Program-made: the position numbers and the translations under genes | Notes under the pieces: generated by a model | What the model saw: the letters and a program-made list of their open reading frames with translations, nothing else | Told to the model about the DNA's origin: nothing | The model's database searches: none | From: Thermoanaerobaculia bacterium | GTDB taxonomy: Bacteria > Acidobacteriota > Thermoanaerobaculia > UBA5066 | Assembly (NCBI GenBank): GCA_022071945.1 | Contig: JAJVIN010000050.1 | Coordinates: forward strand, 1-64,000 | Reading direction: 5' to 3' | Length of the DNA stretch: 64,000 nt | Part shown: piece after piece, positions 1 through 8,914 of the stretch | Position numbering within the stretch: the stretch's first letter is position 1 | Layout: each line of letters starts with the position of its first letter

Positions 1-316
1 CTCCCTTGGTCGTCACGGTGAAGGTCGCCGTCGTGGCGCCCTGAGGGACCACCACCGAGGCGGGCACGGTCGCCTTGTTCGTATCGGCGCTGGCGAGGGT
101 CACCGTCTTTCCTCCCGCCGGAGCGCTGGAGGACAAGGTCACGGTACCGGTCACAGGATTGCCACCCACGACCGTTGCGGGGCTGAGCGAGACCGAGCTC
201 AGGCTCTGGGCACGGCACGGTGGCGCCCAGAAAACCAGCAGAGCGGCGATCGAGAAGAAGACGGCCAGAAAAGAAGACCGCCGGGAACCGGCGGCTGGGA
301 GGTGAGAGAGGTGCAT
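1..316 (-). CDS. Secreted Ig-like repeat protein, N-terminal part (cut by window edge)
   Basis: Reading leftward from ATG at 314-316, the frame is open to the window edge (105 codons). Residues 1-37 look like a signal peptide: Arg-rich start, hydrophobic stretch (LAVFFSIAALLVFW), then an A-Q cleavage-like site. The following residues (SSVSLSPATVVGG, then VTLSSSAPAGGKTVTL and TVPASVVVPQGATTATF) have the pattern of bacterial Ig-like or calx-beta-like repeats common in large extracellular proteins. The gene is therefore probably a large exported or surface protein whose remaining domains lie outside the window. Function beyond export cannot be judged. The divergent neighbour (FGE-fold protein) is also exported. 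Confidence 0.75.
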   Translation of the reverse strand, partial: MHLSHLPAAGSRRSSFLAVFFSIAALLVFWAPPCRAQSLSSVSLSPATVVGGNPVTGTVTLSSSAPAGGKTVTLASADTNKATVPASVVVPQGATTATFTVTTKG

Positions 317-535
317 GAGGCAGGTCCGTTCTTACGCGGCTCGCGCGATTTACGCGGTGTCGGAGGTCGCGGTGAAGCTACTTCCGCCGGCCCGAGAGAG
401 CAATGAAGCAAATGATTCAAAGCGGATGATGCATCTGCTTCTGTCTCGAAAAGGGGCCCGGAACTGCACATGTATACGGATACGTGTCTCTTTCCCTCGA
501 AAGTGTGATGAAGGTCACAGCCTTCCCCGCGCCTC

Positions 536-571
536 GACGGACCGCCGCTGGTCTGACCGCGGCGGTCCGTC
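536..571. repeat. 12-bp perfect inverted repeat in the 317-646 spacer
   Basis: GACGGACCGCCG (536-547) pairs with CGGCGGTCCGTC (560-571) across a 12-nt loop. It lies in the 330-bp spacer between two divergent exported-protein genes. Neither side has a T-tract, so it is not a standard intrinsic terminator; it could be an operator or an mRNA leader structure for the gene starting at 647. I see nothing else convincing in 317-646. Confidence 0.5.
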
Positions 572-646
572 CGAGAACCAAGAAGCCGCCGCCATCGCGC
601 GACGCGGTTGATCACGAGATCTCCCCACCGCATACTTCTCGGGATC

Positions 647-1447
647 ATGAAGGTCAACGTCGCGGTCCTCGCCCTCCTTCTCGGGGTGTTCGCTCCGGCC
701 GAAGGTCAGAAAACGGGCGCTTCCGTGACCCCGCCCCAGCCTGTCCCCAGGACTCTCGCGAACAGCCTCGGGATGGAATTCGTCTGGATCGGGCCGGGCG
801 AGTTCGAGATGGGGTCCCTCCCGGGCGAGACCGAGCGCGACAGGGACGAAGGCCCCGTGCACCGGGTCAGACTGACGAGGGGCTACTACCTGGGCAAGCA
901 CGAGGTCACCCAGGGACAGTGGAAAGCCCTCATGGGCAACAACCCCTCCGGCTTCTCGAGCTGCGGCGCCGATTGCCCCGTCGAGAGGGTGAGCTGGCAC
1001 GACGCCCACGAGTTCATCAGGAAGCTCAACGCCAGGGAGCGCGGACGGCTCTATCGCCTGCCGACGGAGGCCGAGTGGGAATACGCGGCCCGCGCCGGAA
1101 GCAGGGGAGAGCGGCACGGCGACATCGACAGCATCGCGTGGTGCTATCCCAACAGCGGGAACAAGACCCATCCGGTCGGCAAGAAGAGGCCCAACGCCTG
1201 GGGCCTCCACGACATGATCGGAAACGTGTGGGAATGGGTCGAGGACTGGTTCGACTACTACGGCCCGGAACCCGCCGTCGATCCGGCCGGACCTCCCACG
1301 GGCGTCAATCGCGTCAATCGGGGCGGGAGCTGGAACGTCGTCAGTGGGTATTGCCGGTCCGCATTCCGGGCCGGCTACGGCCCGGCCACGCGGATCAACT
1401 ACCTGGGATTCCGCCTGGCCCTCAATCCCCCGCTGAAGCAGGAATAG
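647..1447 (+). CDS. Secreted formylglycine-generating-enzyme-fold (SUMF1) protein
   Basis: The 266-residue protein begins with a signal peptide (MKVNVAVLALLLGVFA, cleavage near AEGQ) and is otherwise one SUMF1/FGE-sulfatase domain. Family landmarks are NSLGMEFVWIGPGEFEMGS, GYYLGKHEVTQGQW, YRLPTEAEWEYAAR, GNVWEWVEDW and the terminal GGSW...CRSAFR...GFRLAL. Human FGE uses two Cys in the GGSY segment; here only the second has a counterpart (the C of GYCRSAFR) and the first position is V. It is thus probably not a classical copper FGE and may be a binding or regulatory member of this broad fold. ATG 647 was preferred to the upstream 608 start because it begins the signal peptide. No sulfatase is nearby. 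Confidence 0.85.
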   Translation: MKVNVAVLALLLGVFAPAEGQKTGASVTPPQPVPRTLANSLGMEFVWIGPGEFEMGSLPGETERDRDEGPVHRVRLTRGYYLGKHEVTQGQWKALMGNNPSGFSSCGADCPVERVSWHDAHEFIRKLNARERGRLYRLPTEAEWEYAARAGSRGERHGDIDSIAWCYPNSGNKTHPVGKKRPNAWGLHDMIGNVWEWVEDWFDYYGPEPAVDPAGPPTGVNRVNRGGSWNVVSGYCRSAFRAGYGPATRINYLGFRLALNPPLKQE

Positions 1448-1489
1448 ACGCGGTTCCCGGGACCGGGAACGGGTGATCGACCCGATCGG

Positions 1490-1924
1490 CTAACCGAGGA
1501 CGGAGTCCAGCGCCGACGTGAGTCCGGCCAGCGCCTTTTTCGCCTTTGCCTTCTTCTCGGCGTCGCCGCCGCCGGCCGCGAGCTCGTCGAGAACGGCCGC
1601 GAGCTCGCGCGCCCTTGCGGCCGCATCCTTGTAGGCCGCAGCCGCCTTCGCGGCGGCCTCCTTCTGCGACTCGGAGTCCGGACTCTTCGCCCCCGGTTCC
1701 GTGCGCTTCACTTCCTGGATCCCCCAGGTCGTCACGTAGAAGTGGTCCTTCTTGGGCGCGTCGGCAATCCACCCCTCACCCTGGAGCTTGTCGACGATCA
1801 TCTCGTAGCTTCCGAAGAGCTTCTCCTGCCTGAGGAGATCGAGCATCGAGACCATCTGCCGGGGATTGCCCCCGGCCGCCTCGAGAAGCTTCGCGAGGAC
1901 CTGGTGAAAGATGTCGCGCGCCAT
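1490..1924 (-). CDS. Small protein with Ala/Lys-rich helical C-terminus, unknown function
   Basis: A 144-residue protein starting MARDIFHQVLAKLLEAAGG. The ATG at 1922-1924 follows a GGAAGGGG ribosome-binding site; longer upstream starts would add low-complexity residues. Residues 1-80 look like a small globular, possibly winged-helix-like unit (LLRQEKLFGSYEMIVDKL, then GEGWIADAPKKDHFYVTTWG). About residues 80-140 are Ala/Lys/Glu-rich and should form a long helix or coiled coil. There is no signal peptide or membrane segment, so it is probably cytoplasmic. I do not recognise the family; a small DNA-binding role is possible but unsupported. It stands alone, convergent with the FGE-fold gene. 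Confidence 0.6.
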   Translation of the reverse strand: MARDIFHQVLAKLLEAAGGNPRQMVSMLDLLRQEKLFGSYEMIVDKLQGEGWIADAPKKDHFYVTTWGIQEVKRTEPGAKSPDSESQKEAAAKAAAAYKDAAARARELAAVLDELAAGGGDAEKKAKAKKALAGLTSALDSVLG

Positions 1925-2073
1925 GGCTGCCCCTTCCAAGTGGTTTGTCCCTACGGTAATCCCGGCCGGGCCTGGCGTCGAGGGGAAGCGCATGGGTCCT
2001 CCCTCGGGGAAGGACCCCGCGCGGCAACCCCTCTCCACGCCCGTCTGGATGAAGGCCCTGACTCAGACCTGAT

Positions 2074-4464
2074 TCAGTGTGCTGCCCTGAGGGACCCTGC
2101 CGTTGACACGACGCCCGTGATCGCGGAGAGGGGGTACGAGGCGTTGCGGTTCTTCACGGCCGCGCCGAAGGAGCCGAACTCGGCGAAGTTCGTCGTGGAA
2201 GCGTAGTCAGAGGAGATCGTGCCCTTCAGGCTGGATCCGACGTACGACAGGAGCGCCATCCACTCCTTCAGCTCCAGAACACCCGGACCCTGCGGGGTCG
2301 CATTGATCCGGTTGCCCAACAAGCCCGGCATGTCGGATGCCGAGATCGAGTCCTTGCCTGTCGCGGACTTGTAGGCCGTGATGGCCGTTCCGAACTCCGA
2401 CTCCACGGCCCCGATCAGGAGGACGGCATACATGTCAGCGGCCACGCGGACGCGGCTCGTGCTCGAAAGGGCCGTCGCCGCGCCCGTGTTGTTGGCATCT
2501 GTGGGGGCGAATCCAGAAACGGTGTCGATGGCGGCAATGGCCCTGGAGAAGAGCAGGGGCTCCAGGATTCCGAGAGAGCCGGCCCCCGCCACGTAATAGC
2601 TGACCGCCGAGTTCTCCAGGGCATGTGAACTGAACATCTGCCCGTCGTTCAGGGTCACCATCGCCACCGCATACGGGTTGTTGGCCAGGAAGGCTGCGTA
2701 CAGGCTCGCCCCGTAGTCCTTGTCGAGCTTCGCGATGGCCCCGAGGGCCTGCTGGGCGAGGACCGAGCCTCCCGTGGCCTTCTGGCTCGTCACCGACAGG
2801 ACGGCGGCAGCCGTCGCGAATTTGAAGAAGGCGTAGCTTTCCGTCGGCTTCAACGTGTAGCGGATCCCGGACAGGTTGAGGTAGTACTGAGAGGCCGCGA
2901 GATTCGTCTGTCCCAGGAGCTGGAGGGCGCAGAGCTTCTTGACGTCCTCGAGCTCGAGGTAGGCGGAAATCAGCGGATAGCCGACGGGTAAGAGCTGCGA
3001 GGTGTCGGGCGAGATGCCGAGTGGCAGGACGTTGTAGATGTCGGCGAAGGTCAGGGGAACGCCCGCCGGGAGGTCCCCACGCAAGACGCCCGTGGCGACG
3101 ACCGCGATCTGAAACGGATTGAAGTCGTAGCCCGGCAGCTTCGAGGGGTCGCCTCCGGCCGCGGCCAGTGTCTGGGCGATGATGCCGTTCGGGACCGTCC
3201 GGACGGCGTCCGCGGCGAGATTGCCCAGTCCGTTCGGGGCCAGGACCGCATTCGCCTCGTTGGAGATCATCGGCTGCGCGGCCACGCCCACCGGGTGATA
3301 GACGCCCTTCGCGAGGTCAGAGGGCTTGTAGTCGGGGAACACCTGCGAGAAGACGGGACCGAGGCCCACGTTAAGGGCCTGGTCGGCCATCTTGACGGCC
3401 GCCGCGACGGCCAGGCTGGGAGAGATGCCGAGGCTCGTCAGCGTCGCGTCCGTCATCGGCACGTTGCTGGAGGCGGAGAGCGAGGTGGATCTCGTTTCCG
3501 CGTTGTAGGTGAGGTCGAGCCTGAAGACATGCGTTCCGAAGGCGCCCGCGTTGATGATCTGGGTGTTCCATGTGCCGTTGGCGACCGTCCGGGCGGTGGG
3601 CAAGGGCGTGTGGGTGTGTCCGGAGGCGATCACGTCGATGCCCCGCACGTGGCGAGCCAGCTCGACGTCCTCGCCCGAGGTGCCCGAGGCGTCCGTGCCG
3701 GAGTGGGACAGCACGATGACGACATCCACGTCCTTGTTGTTGCGCATGTCGTCCACGAGACCCTGAAGCGTTCCGTACTGGCTTGCCGGGTCCGTGAAGG
3801 TCACTGGCCCCGAGGCGGGCGCGGTGATGGCGGCCTCTCTGCCCATCAGTCCGAGATAGCCGACCTTCGCTCCGTTGGGAAGCTCCTCGATCCGGGAGGT
3901 CTGGATCAGCCGGCCCTCACCCACGAAGGGCGCGAGTGTGGTGTCTCCGTTGAGATTCATGTTGGTCGCCACGATGGGCGTGCTGAACCCGAAGGAGGTC
4001 CGGGCGGCGTGGAGGATCTGGGCGAGCCCCGGAGTCGTGTAGTCGAACTCGTGATTCCCGAGCGTGACGCAGTTGTAGTGCATCGCGTCGAGGAAGAAGA
4101 GCGCCAGGGGCTGTTGGCCGAGGGTGAGGTCGTAGAGGGTCCCCATCGTGAAGTCCCCCGAGTCGACCAGGACGACGGGGCCGTCGGCGGTCGCCCGCAC
4201 GTAGCCGACGTAAGACGCGATGCGCGCGTAAGCGCCGGTCGCGCTCATCGCGGTGGTCGCGTTGACGTCGAACCCGACGTGTCCCGCCCCGTTGCAGCGG
4301 TGATGGACGTCGGTCGTCTGCAGGATCGTGATCTTCGCGTCCGCGGCGGCTGGGCCCCTGGAGGGGGCGATCGCCTCCGCGTTCCATGCGGAAAACGGAA
4401 GAGAAACCGCCACGAATAGAACTACGGCAGAGAGAAGGGACCCCGGGCTCTTCTTGGAACGCAT
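2074..4464 (-). CDS. Secreted 5'-nucleotidase / 2',3'-cyclic phosphodiesterase family protein
   Basis: A 796-residue metallophosphoesterase of the UshA/CpdB type that should release phosphate from extracellular or periplasmic nucleotides. After a signal peptide (LLSAVVLFVAVSLPFSAW, ending near NAEA) the dinuclear-metal motifs appear in order: LQTTDVHH, VLVDSGDF, TLGNHEFD, VIVLSHSGTD and IASGHTHTPL. All canonical Asp/His/Asn ligands are present. The C-terminal nucleotidase domain contains GNLAADAVR (compare GNLxxDA) but the protein is about 250 residues longer than UshA, with an Ala/Ser-rich tail of unknown role. The start at MRSKKSP gives a normal signal peptide; the in-frame ATG ten codons upstream would spoil it. 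Confidence 0.9.
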   Translation of the reverse strand: MRSKKSPGSLLSAVVLFVAVSLPFSAWNAEAIAPSRGPAAADAKITILQTTDVHHRCNGAGHVGFDVNATTAMSATGAYARIASYVGYVRATADGPVVLVDSGDFTMGTLYDLTLGQQPLALFFLDAMHYNCVTLGNHEFDYTTPGLAQILHAARTSFGFSTPIVATNMNLNGDTTLAPFVGEGRLIQTSRIEELPNGAKVGYLGLMGREAAITAPASGPVTFTDPASQYGTLQGLVDDMRNNKDVDVVIVLSHSGTDASGTSGEDVELARHVRGIDVIASGHTHTPLPTARTVANGTWNTQIINAGAFGTHVFRLDLTYNAETRSTSLSASSNVPMTDATLTSLGISPSLAVAAAVKMADQALNVGLGPVFSQVFPDYKPSDLAKGVYHPVGVAAQPMISNEANAVLAPNGLGNLAADAVRTVPNGIIAQTLAAAGGDPSKLPGYDFNPFQIAVVATGVLRGDLPAGVPLTFADIYNVLPLGISPDTSQLLPVGYPLISAYLELEDVKKLCALQLLGQTNLAASQYYLNLSGIRYTLKPTESYAFFKFATAAAVLSVTSQKATGGSVLAQQALGAIAKLDKDYGASLYAAFLANNPYAVAMVTLNDGQMFSSHALENSAVSYYVAGAGSLGILEPLLFSRAIAAIDTVSGFAPTDANNTGAATALSSTSRVRVAADMYAVLLIGAVESEFGTAITAYKSATGKDSISASDMPGLLGNRINATPQGPGVLELKEWMALLSYVGSSLKGTISSDYASTTNFAEFGSFGAAVKNRNASYPLSAITGVVSTAGSLRAAH

Positions 4465-4688
4465 GGCCGGATTATGCAGGACATTTCCCGTCAAGTCTTT
4501 ACGCGGATGGCTAGCCGGAAGACACCGTGCGTAAAGGGAGGGGCGCGCGGACGGGACTCCTCTCCAGGCTCTGGTCTTTCGGAGCCCTTTCGTTGTATGA
4601 ACAGCGAAACGCTCCGCCTCCTTCTTCTCCGGTCACAAGGACAGGGTGAGGTCTCCGAGCGAAGCGCCAAAGCGAGGAGTGTGGATCA

Positions 4689-5549
4689 GTGATAAAGGGT
4701 GATGTGGCCAGCGATCACGTGCCGATCGGGGCGCCCAGACGGCAAGTCACGACCGCCATCGACGCCGTGCTCGTGATTGCCAACCTCGCGGTGATGGCGG
4801 GCTGGCTGACGGGCCACCCGCTCCTCGACTCGCCGTCGGAGCCGGTGATGTCGCTCTTCACCGCCCTGTCCCTGCTCATCATGGTGCTCGTGAGGCAAGC
4901 GAGGATCCACGTCGAGACCTGGCCGATGGCCCTCAGCCTTGCCATGAGCGGATTGGTCCTGGGCGGCAACGCCTCCTCGATCCTGATGCTCGCGGTCATG
5001 CCTCCAGAGCTCTGGGCGAGCGTGTCGGGCCTCGTCCTGACCTCGACCATGACATCGATCGGCCTCATCCTTTTCTGCTGCTACGACTTCGTCATCGCGC
5101 TCAGAGAGACGCCAGAATCCGCCTTCATCATGGATGACATGCTCATTCACCTCGCCCTCGTTCCGGGCGGTCTGAGCTTGCTCGGCTACCTTCTGGGGAA
5201 CCCCACCTATCTGAGCGTCCACGCGGATCCCAGGGTCGGGATTTCTCTTCTGGAAATGGTTCTCCTCGGCCTCTATGCCGTGAGCGCGATCGTCTCGAAT
5301 CCGCGTCTATTCCTCTGGCGCTTCCTTTCCTCGGGCTGGACGAACCGGCTCGTCTTCGCGTTCCTGTTCGCCAACCAGTTCGCGGCCCCGGTCGTGGTCG
5401 CCCTGCTCCTCTCCACGCGCGGCTCCGCGGGGCCGGGGATCGAGCTCTTCGTGATGCTCGCGGGGGTCGTCACCACGCTCTCGTTCCTCCTCCTGCAGGC
5501 ACGGCTTCATCGGCGTGTCCTTCGCCCCCTCGAGCCCGCGAACCGCTGA
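4689..5549 (+). CDS. Polytopic membrane protein, unknown function
   Basis: A 286-residue protein with about eight hydrophobic segments, e.g. IDAVLVIANLAVMAGWL, LFTALSLLIMVLV, LVLTSTMTSIGLILFCCYDF, ISLLEMVLLGLYAVSAIV, LVFAFLFANQFAAPVVVALL and LFVMLAGVVTTLSFLLL. No enzyme motif, kinase or transport signature is recognisable. It resembles the membrane half of sensor proteins but no signalling domain follows. The first usable codon is GTG at 4689; GTG 4704 or later starts are possible, so the N-terminus is uncertain. A tiny frame (4597-4692) ends in a GTGA overlap with this start, which may be chance. Confidence 0.65.
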   Translation: MIKGDVASDHVPIGAPRRQVTTAIDAVLVIANLAVMAGWLTGHPLLDSPSEPVMSLFTALSLLIMVLVRQARIHVETWPMALSLAMSGLVLGGNASSILMLAVMPPELWASVSGLVLTSTMTSIGLILFCCYDFVIALRETPESAFIMDDMLIHLALVPGGLSLLGYLLGNPTYLSVHADPRVGISLLEMVLLGLYAVSAIVSNPRLFLWRFLSSGWTNRLVFAFLFANQFAAPVVVALLLSTRGSAGPGIELFVMLAGVVTTLSFLLLQARLHRRVLRPLEPANR

Positions 5550-5712
5550 GCCCCTCGTCTTGGTGCGGGGGGGACGCGCCTTCGAGGCGGGGCAACCGAG
5601 GCGGAATGCCCGGTCTTTGCCGTCCGCGGGGCTGATCGGGGGCCGTTCAGGGGCGTAGAATTCACCTCAGAGATCGAGTTCCGGTACCCCCTCTCGGCCG
5701 GGTCCGGTCCCA

Positions 5713-5775
5713 GGCTTCCGAGGCCGGTCCCCCGGGGGCTTCCGAGCCCGGCTTCCGGGCTTCCGAGCCCGGTTC
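5713..5775. repeat. Three imperfect short direct repeats upstream of the PilZ gene
   Basis: The unit GGCTTCCGAGCCCGGT and close variants begin at 5713, 5737 and 5758 (spacing 24 and 21 bp). Each unit is itself partly self-complementary (CCGGGCTT / GAGCCCGG). They sit directly upstream of the PilZ gene within a 260-bp spacer and could form alternative hairpins or be a replication-slippage tract. Function is unknown. Confidence 0.6.
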
Positions 5776-5810
5776 CACGGGCTTTCGAACGCGAGATCCG
5801 GAGGTGCGCG

Positions 5811-6482
5811 ATGTACGATGATCAGAGACGACGGTCGCCACGGTACGAGGTCCACGACCTCCACGGAAGCCTCTTGTTCAGGCTCGAAGTCAACGTCCTC
5901 AACCTCAGCCTCGCCGGGGCGGCGGTGGAAACCACACGACAGCTCAAGCCGGGCAAGGCCTACACCATAAGGATCGGCGGCGGGGACGGCGGCATGGATC
6001 TGGACGGCACCGTCAAGTGGTGCCACCTGACCAAGACGCGCCGCGGGGAGAACGGAGAGCTCGTCACTGTCTACAACGCGGGGTTGGCATTCGACGGGAC
6101 CTTGACGGAGAAGTCTCACCAGCTCCTCGCGTTCATGCAGGACCACGTCGTCCTCGCGCTGGAAAAGCGGATCGTCGGACGATTCAGGGTGAGGGCCGGC
6201 GCTCCGATCGCCGTCACCACCCGCTACGACTTCGAGGTGCTCAAGCTCTCGATGACGGGGATGCTCGTCCGAACGGCCCTTCTGGCCGAGGTCGAGTCTG
6301 CCTTCGAGATGGAGCTGAAGCTCGGGGACGAGCTCCTGGAGGTCGCGGGCCGCATTGCTTACGCCGAAAAGGTCGGAGGCACCGACGACTCGCCGGACGC
6401 TCACCTCGGTGTCGAGTTTCTCGAGCTCGATGAAGGGCGCCGGCAGATGCTGAAGGACTTCATCTCACACGAGCTCACCTAG
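5811..6482 (+). CDS. Tandem PilZ-domain protein (probable c-di-GMP receptor)
   Basis: A 223-residue cytoplasmic protein. The first PilZ-like unit (about residues 5-115) has the basic RRRSPRYEV arm and NLSLAGAAVE, matching the RxxxR and (D/N)xSxxG elements that bind c-di-GMP. The second (about 120-222) begins RFRVRAGAP and has KLSMTGMLV, where the Asp/Asn of the motif is Lys, so binding there may be weakened. GGAGG lies upstream of ATG 5811. The molybdopterin gene starts 11 bases after the stop, so the two may be co-transcribed. The output is unknown; stand-alone PilZ proteins usually act on partners in motility, secretion or polysaccharide export. Confidence 0.85.
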   Translation: MYDDQRRRSPRYEVHDLHGSLLFRLEVNVLNLSLAGAAVETTRQLKPGKAYTIRIGGGDGGMDLDGTVKWCHLTKTRRGENGELVTVYNAGLAFDGTLTEKSHQLLAFMQDHVVLALEKRIVGRFRVRAGAPIAVTTRYDFEVLKLSMTGMLVRTALLAEVESAFEMELKLGDELLEVAGRIAYAEKVGGTDDSPDAHLGVEFLELDEGRRQMLKDFISHELT

Positions 6483-6493
6483 GGCCCGGGGCG

Positions 6494-8665
6494 ATGAGCC
6501 AGCACCACTTCGGCCAGTGCACCCTCTGCGAGGCGATGTGCGGCATCGACGTGGAGACAGACGGCGAGAAGATCGTCTCGATCAGGGGAGACAAGGAGGA
6601 CCCCTTCAGCCAGGGCTTCATCTGTCCGAAAGCCGTGGCGCTCAAGGACATCCACGAGGATCCCGACCGTCTGCGGAATCCGGTCCGCCGCGCCGGCAAG
6701 ACGTGGAACGAGGTCGCCTGGGAGGAGGCTCTTGGCGAGGCGGCCCGGCGGCTCGTGGCGATTAGGAACGAGTTCGGCCCGCAGTCCGTGGCGGTCTACC
6801 TCGGTAACCCGACGGTCCACAGCCTCGGCGCGCTCCTCTTTGCCCCGCTCTTCGTGCGGGGTCTTCGCTCGAGGAGCCGGTTTTCGGCCACATCCGTCGA
6901 TCAGCTCCCCCACATGCTGGCCTCGCTCGAGATGTTCGGGCACCAGCTCCTCTTTCCGGTCCCGGATCTGGACCGGACGGACCACCTTCTCCTCATCGGT
7001 TCCAACCCGGCAGCCTCCAACGGGAGTCTCATGACGGCCCCCGGTGTCATGCGGCGGCTGGAGAAGCTGAAAGCGCGGGGCGGGCGTCTCGTCGTCGTCG
7101 ATCCGCGCCGCACGGAAACGGCGGAGCTCGCGGACGAGCATATCTTCATCCGCCCCGGCACCGATGCCCTGCTCCTTCTTGCCATGCTCGAGACGCTCTT
7201 CTCGGAGAACCGCGTCCGGCTCGGAACCTGCGAGCCCTTCACCAGCGGGTTCGAGGAGCTGGCGGCCCTGGTCTTGCGATTCCCAGCCGAGAGGGTCGCC
7301 GCCCCGACCGGCGTTCCCGCCGCGACCATCAAGCGGCTGGCCCGGGAGTTCGCCTCTTCCAGGACGGCCGTTTGCCACGGCCGGATCGGGATCTCGACCC
7401 AGGAGTTCGGCGGCCTCTGCGCCTGGCTCGTCAACGCCCTCAACATCGTCACCGGGAACCTCGACGTGCCCGGGGGCGCTCTGTTTCCACGTCCAGCCGT
7501 GGACATCCTCTCGGGCCACCCGGGCCTGCCAGGCCCGGGACACTACGGGAAGTTCCGCTCGAGAGTGAGGGGACTCCCCGAGTTCGGGGGCGAGCTTCCG
7601 GCGGCCGCACTGGCGGAGGAGATCGAGACTCCCGGCCCGGGTCAGATCCGGGCGCTCGTCACTTTTGCGGGGAATCCCGTCCTCTCGACGCCGAACGGCA
7701 CCCGTCTCGATCGGGCCCTCTCGTCCCTCGAGTTCATGCTGTCGATCGACATCTACGTCAACGAGACCACGCGGCACGCCCATCTCATCCTGCCGCCCAC
7801 GACCGCTCTCGAACGCGACCACTACGACCTTATCTTTCCTGCCCTGGCGGTCCGCAACACGGCCAAGCTCTCCCGCGCCGTCTTCGAAAAGCCGGCGTCG
7901 GCCCGGCACGACTGGGAGATCCTCAACGAACTGACCTGGCGCGTGAGCGGCGGCGGAGTGATCGACGAACTCCTGTCCCGGGCTCAGTCCCTCCTCCTTT
8001 CGCAGTTCGGTCCTCTCGGCCTCGTCGAGCTCGGCCTCAGATTCGGCCCGTACGGGGACAAGTTCATTCCTCTGGCGGATGGTCTCAGTCTGAAGAAGCT
8101 AGAAGCCTCTCCCCACGGAGTCGACCTCGGGCCCCTCGAGCCGGGCCTCCCGCGCCGGCTCTTCACCTCCTCTCGCCGGATTCACCTCGCCCCGCCGCTT
8201 TTCGTCGAGGACGTGGGGAGACTCGAGTCCCGGTTCCGGCGGGGCCGGGACCGAAAGCCCGGCAGCCTCGTTCTCATCGGCCGCAGGGACCTGCGATCCA
8301 ACAACTCCTGGATGCACAACAGCGCGAGGCTTGCGAAGGGCCCGCCGCGGGTGACGCTTCTCATCCACCCGCTCGATGCCGAGACACGGGGAATCACAAG
8401 CGGCGACACCGTCGTCATCCGGTCGAGGACCGGTGAGGTTCGGGCACCCGCGGAGGTGACGGACCGGATCATGCGGGGCGTCGTCTCCCTGCCTCACGGC
8501 TGGGGACATGGTCGAGAAGGCGTCCGGCTTTCCGTCGCCAGCCGGTCCCCGGGCGTCAGCATCAACGACCTCACGGACGACCTCTGCATCGACGCCCTCA
8601 CGGGGAATGCGGCGTTTTCCGGAATCAGCGTCCAGGTCGAGCCCGAGACTCCCAAGTCCTCGTGA
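6494..8665 (+). CDS. Cytoplasmic molybdopterin oxidoreductase (FdhF/NarB-like superfamily)
   Basis: A 723-residue bis-MGD enzyme of the DMSO-reductase superfamily. C9, C12, C16 and C44 (CTLCEAMCG ... FICPK) would hold one 4Fe-4S cluster. The central region contains cofactor-binding segments VDQLPHMLASLEMFG, LIGSNPAASNGS and VVVDPRRTETA, and the C-terminal molybdopterin dinucleotide domain begins near LVLIGRRDLRSNNSWMHN. There is no Tat signal, so it should be cytoplasmic. No electron-transfer or membrane subunit is adjacent, and the substrate cannot be named: formate dehydrogenase-like, nitrate reductase-like and uncharacterised soluble reductases all share this architecture. It follows the PilZ gene by 11 bases. 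Confidence 0.85.
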   Translation: MSQHHFGQCTLCEAMCGIDVETDGEKIVSIRGDKEDPFSQGFICPKAVALKDIHEDPDRLRNPVRRAGKTWNEVAWEEALGEAARRLVAIRNEFGPQSVAVYLGNPTVHSLGALLFAPLFVRGLRSRSRFSATSVDQLPHMLASLEMFGHQLLFPVPDLDRTDHLLLIGSNPAASNGSLMTAPGVMRRLEKLKARGGRLVVVDPRRTETAELADEHIFIRPGTDALLLLAMLETLFSENRVRLGTCEPFTSGFEELAALVLRFPAERVAAPTGVPAATIKRLAREFASSRTAVCHGRIGISTQEFGGLCAWLVNALNIVTGNLDVPGGALFPRPAVDILSGHPGLPGPGHYGKFRSRVRGLPEFGGELPAAALAEEIETPGPGQIRALVTFAGNPVLSTPNGTRLDRALSSLEFMLSIDIYVNETTRHAHLILPPTTALERDHYDLIFPALAVRNTAKLSRAVFEKPASARHDWEILNELTWRVSGGGVIDELLSRAQSLLLSQFGPLGLVELGLRFGPYGDKFIPLADGLSLKKLEASPHGVDLGPLEPGLPRRLFTSSRRIHLAPPLFVEDVGRLESRFRRGRDRKPGSLVLIGRRDLRSNNSWMHNSARLAKGPPRVTLLIHPLDAETRGITSGDTVVIRSRTGEVRAPAEVTDRIMRGVVSLPHGWGHGREGVRLSVASRSPGVSINDLTDDLCIDALTGNAAFSGISVQVEPETPKSS

Positions 8666-8914
8666 CGAGCTGGGATCCTCCCGGTTCTCTCGGGGCTCGT
8701 TCCGATGCCGGGCTTCTTGCGAAACCGTCTCAGTAACACTCTGCACCATTTCGTATTTCCGCGTAACCGAGGCGAGACACCGCCAGGGGAACGAGGCGTC
8801 CAGAAGCGTCCTCTCGGGGCTCCGGTAGAGGCTTGGGACGGGTCTCTATCGCGGCACGGTGTTTGATTGCTAGAGTGCGGAATCCAAAAGAAGAGGAAAA
8901 GGGGGAGACCAACA

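Noticed and set aside
536-571. Intrinsic terminator at the 12-bp inverted repeat
   Set aside because: Neither strand has a T-tract and the flanking genes diverge, so no transcript needs to end there.
4597-4692. 31-codon leader peptide (MNSETLRLLLLRSQ...) overlapping the membrane protein start
   Set aside because: The GTGA overlap is suggestive but there is no ribosome-binding site, no regulatory codon run and no attenuator structure.
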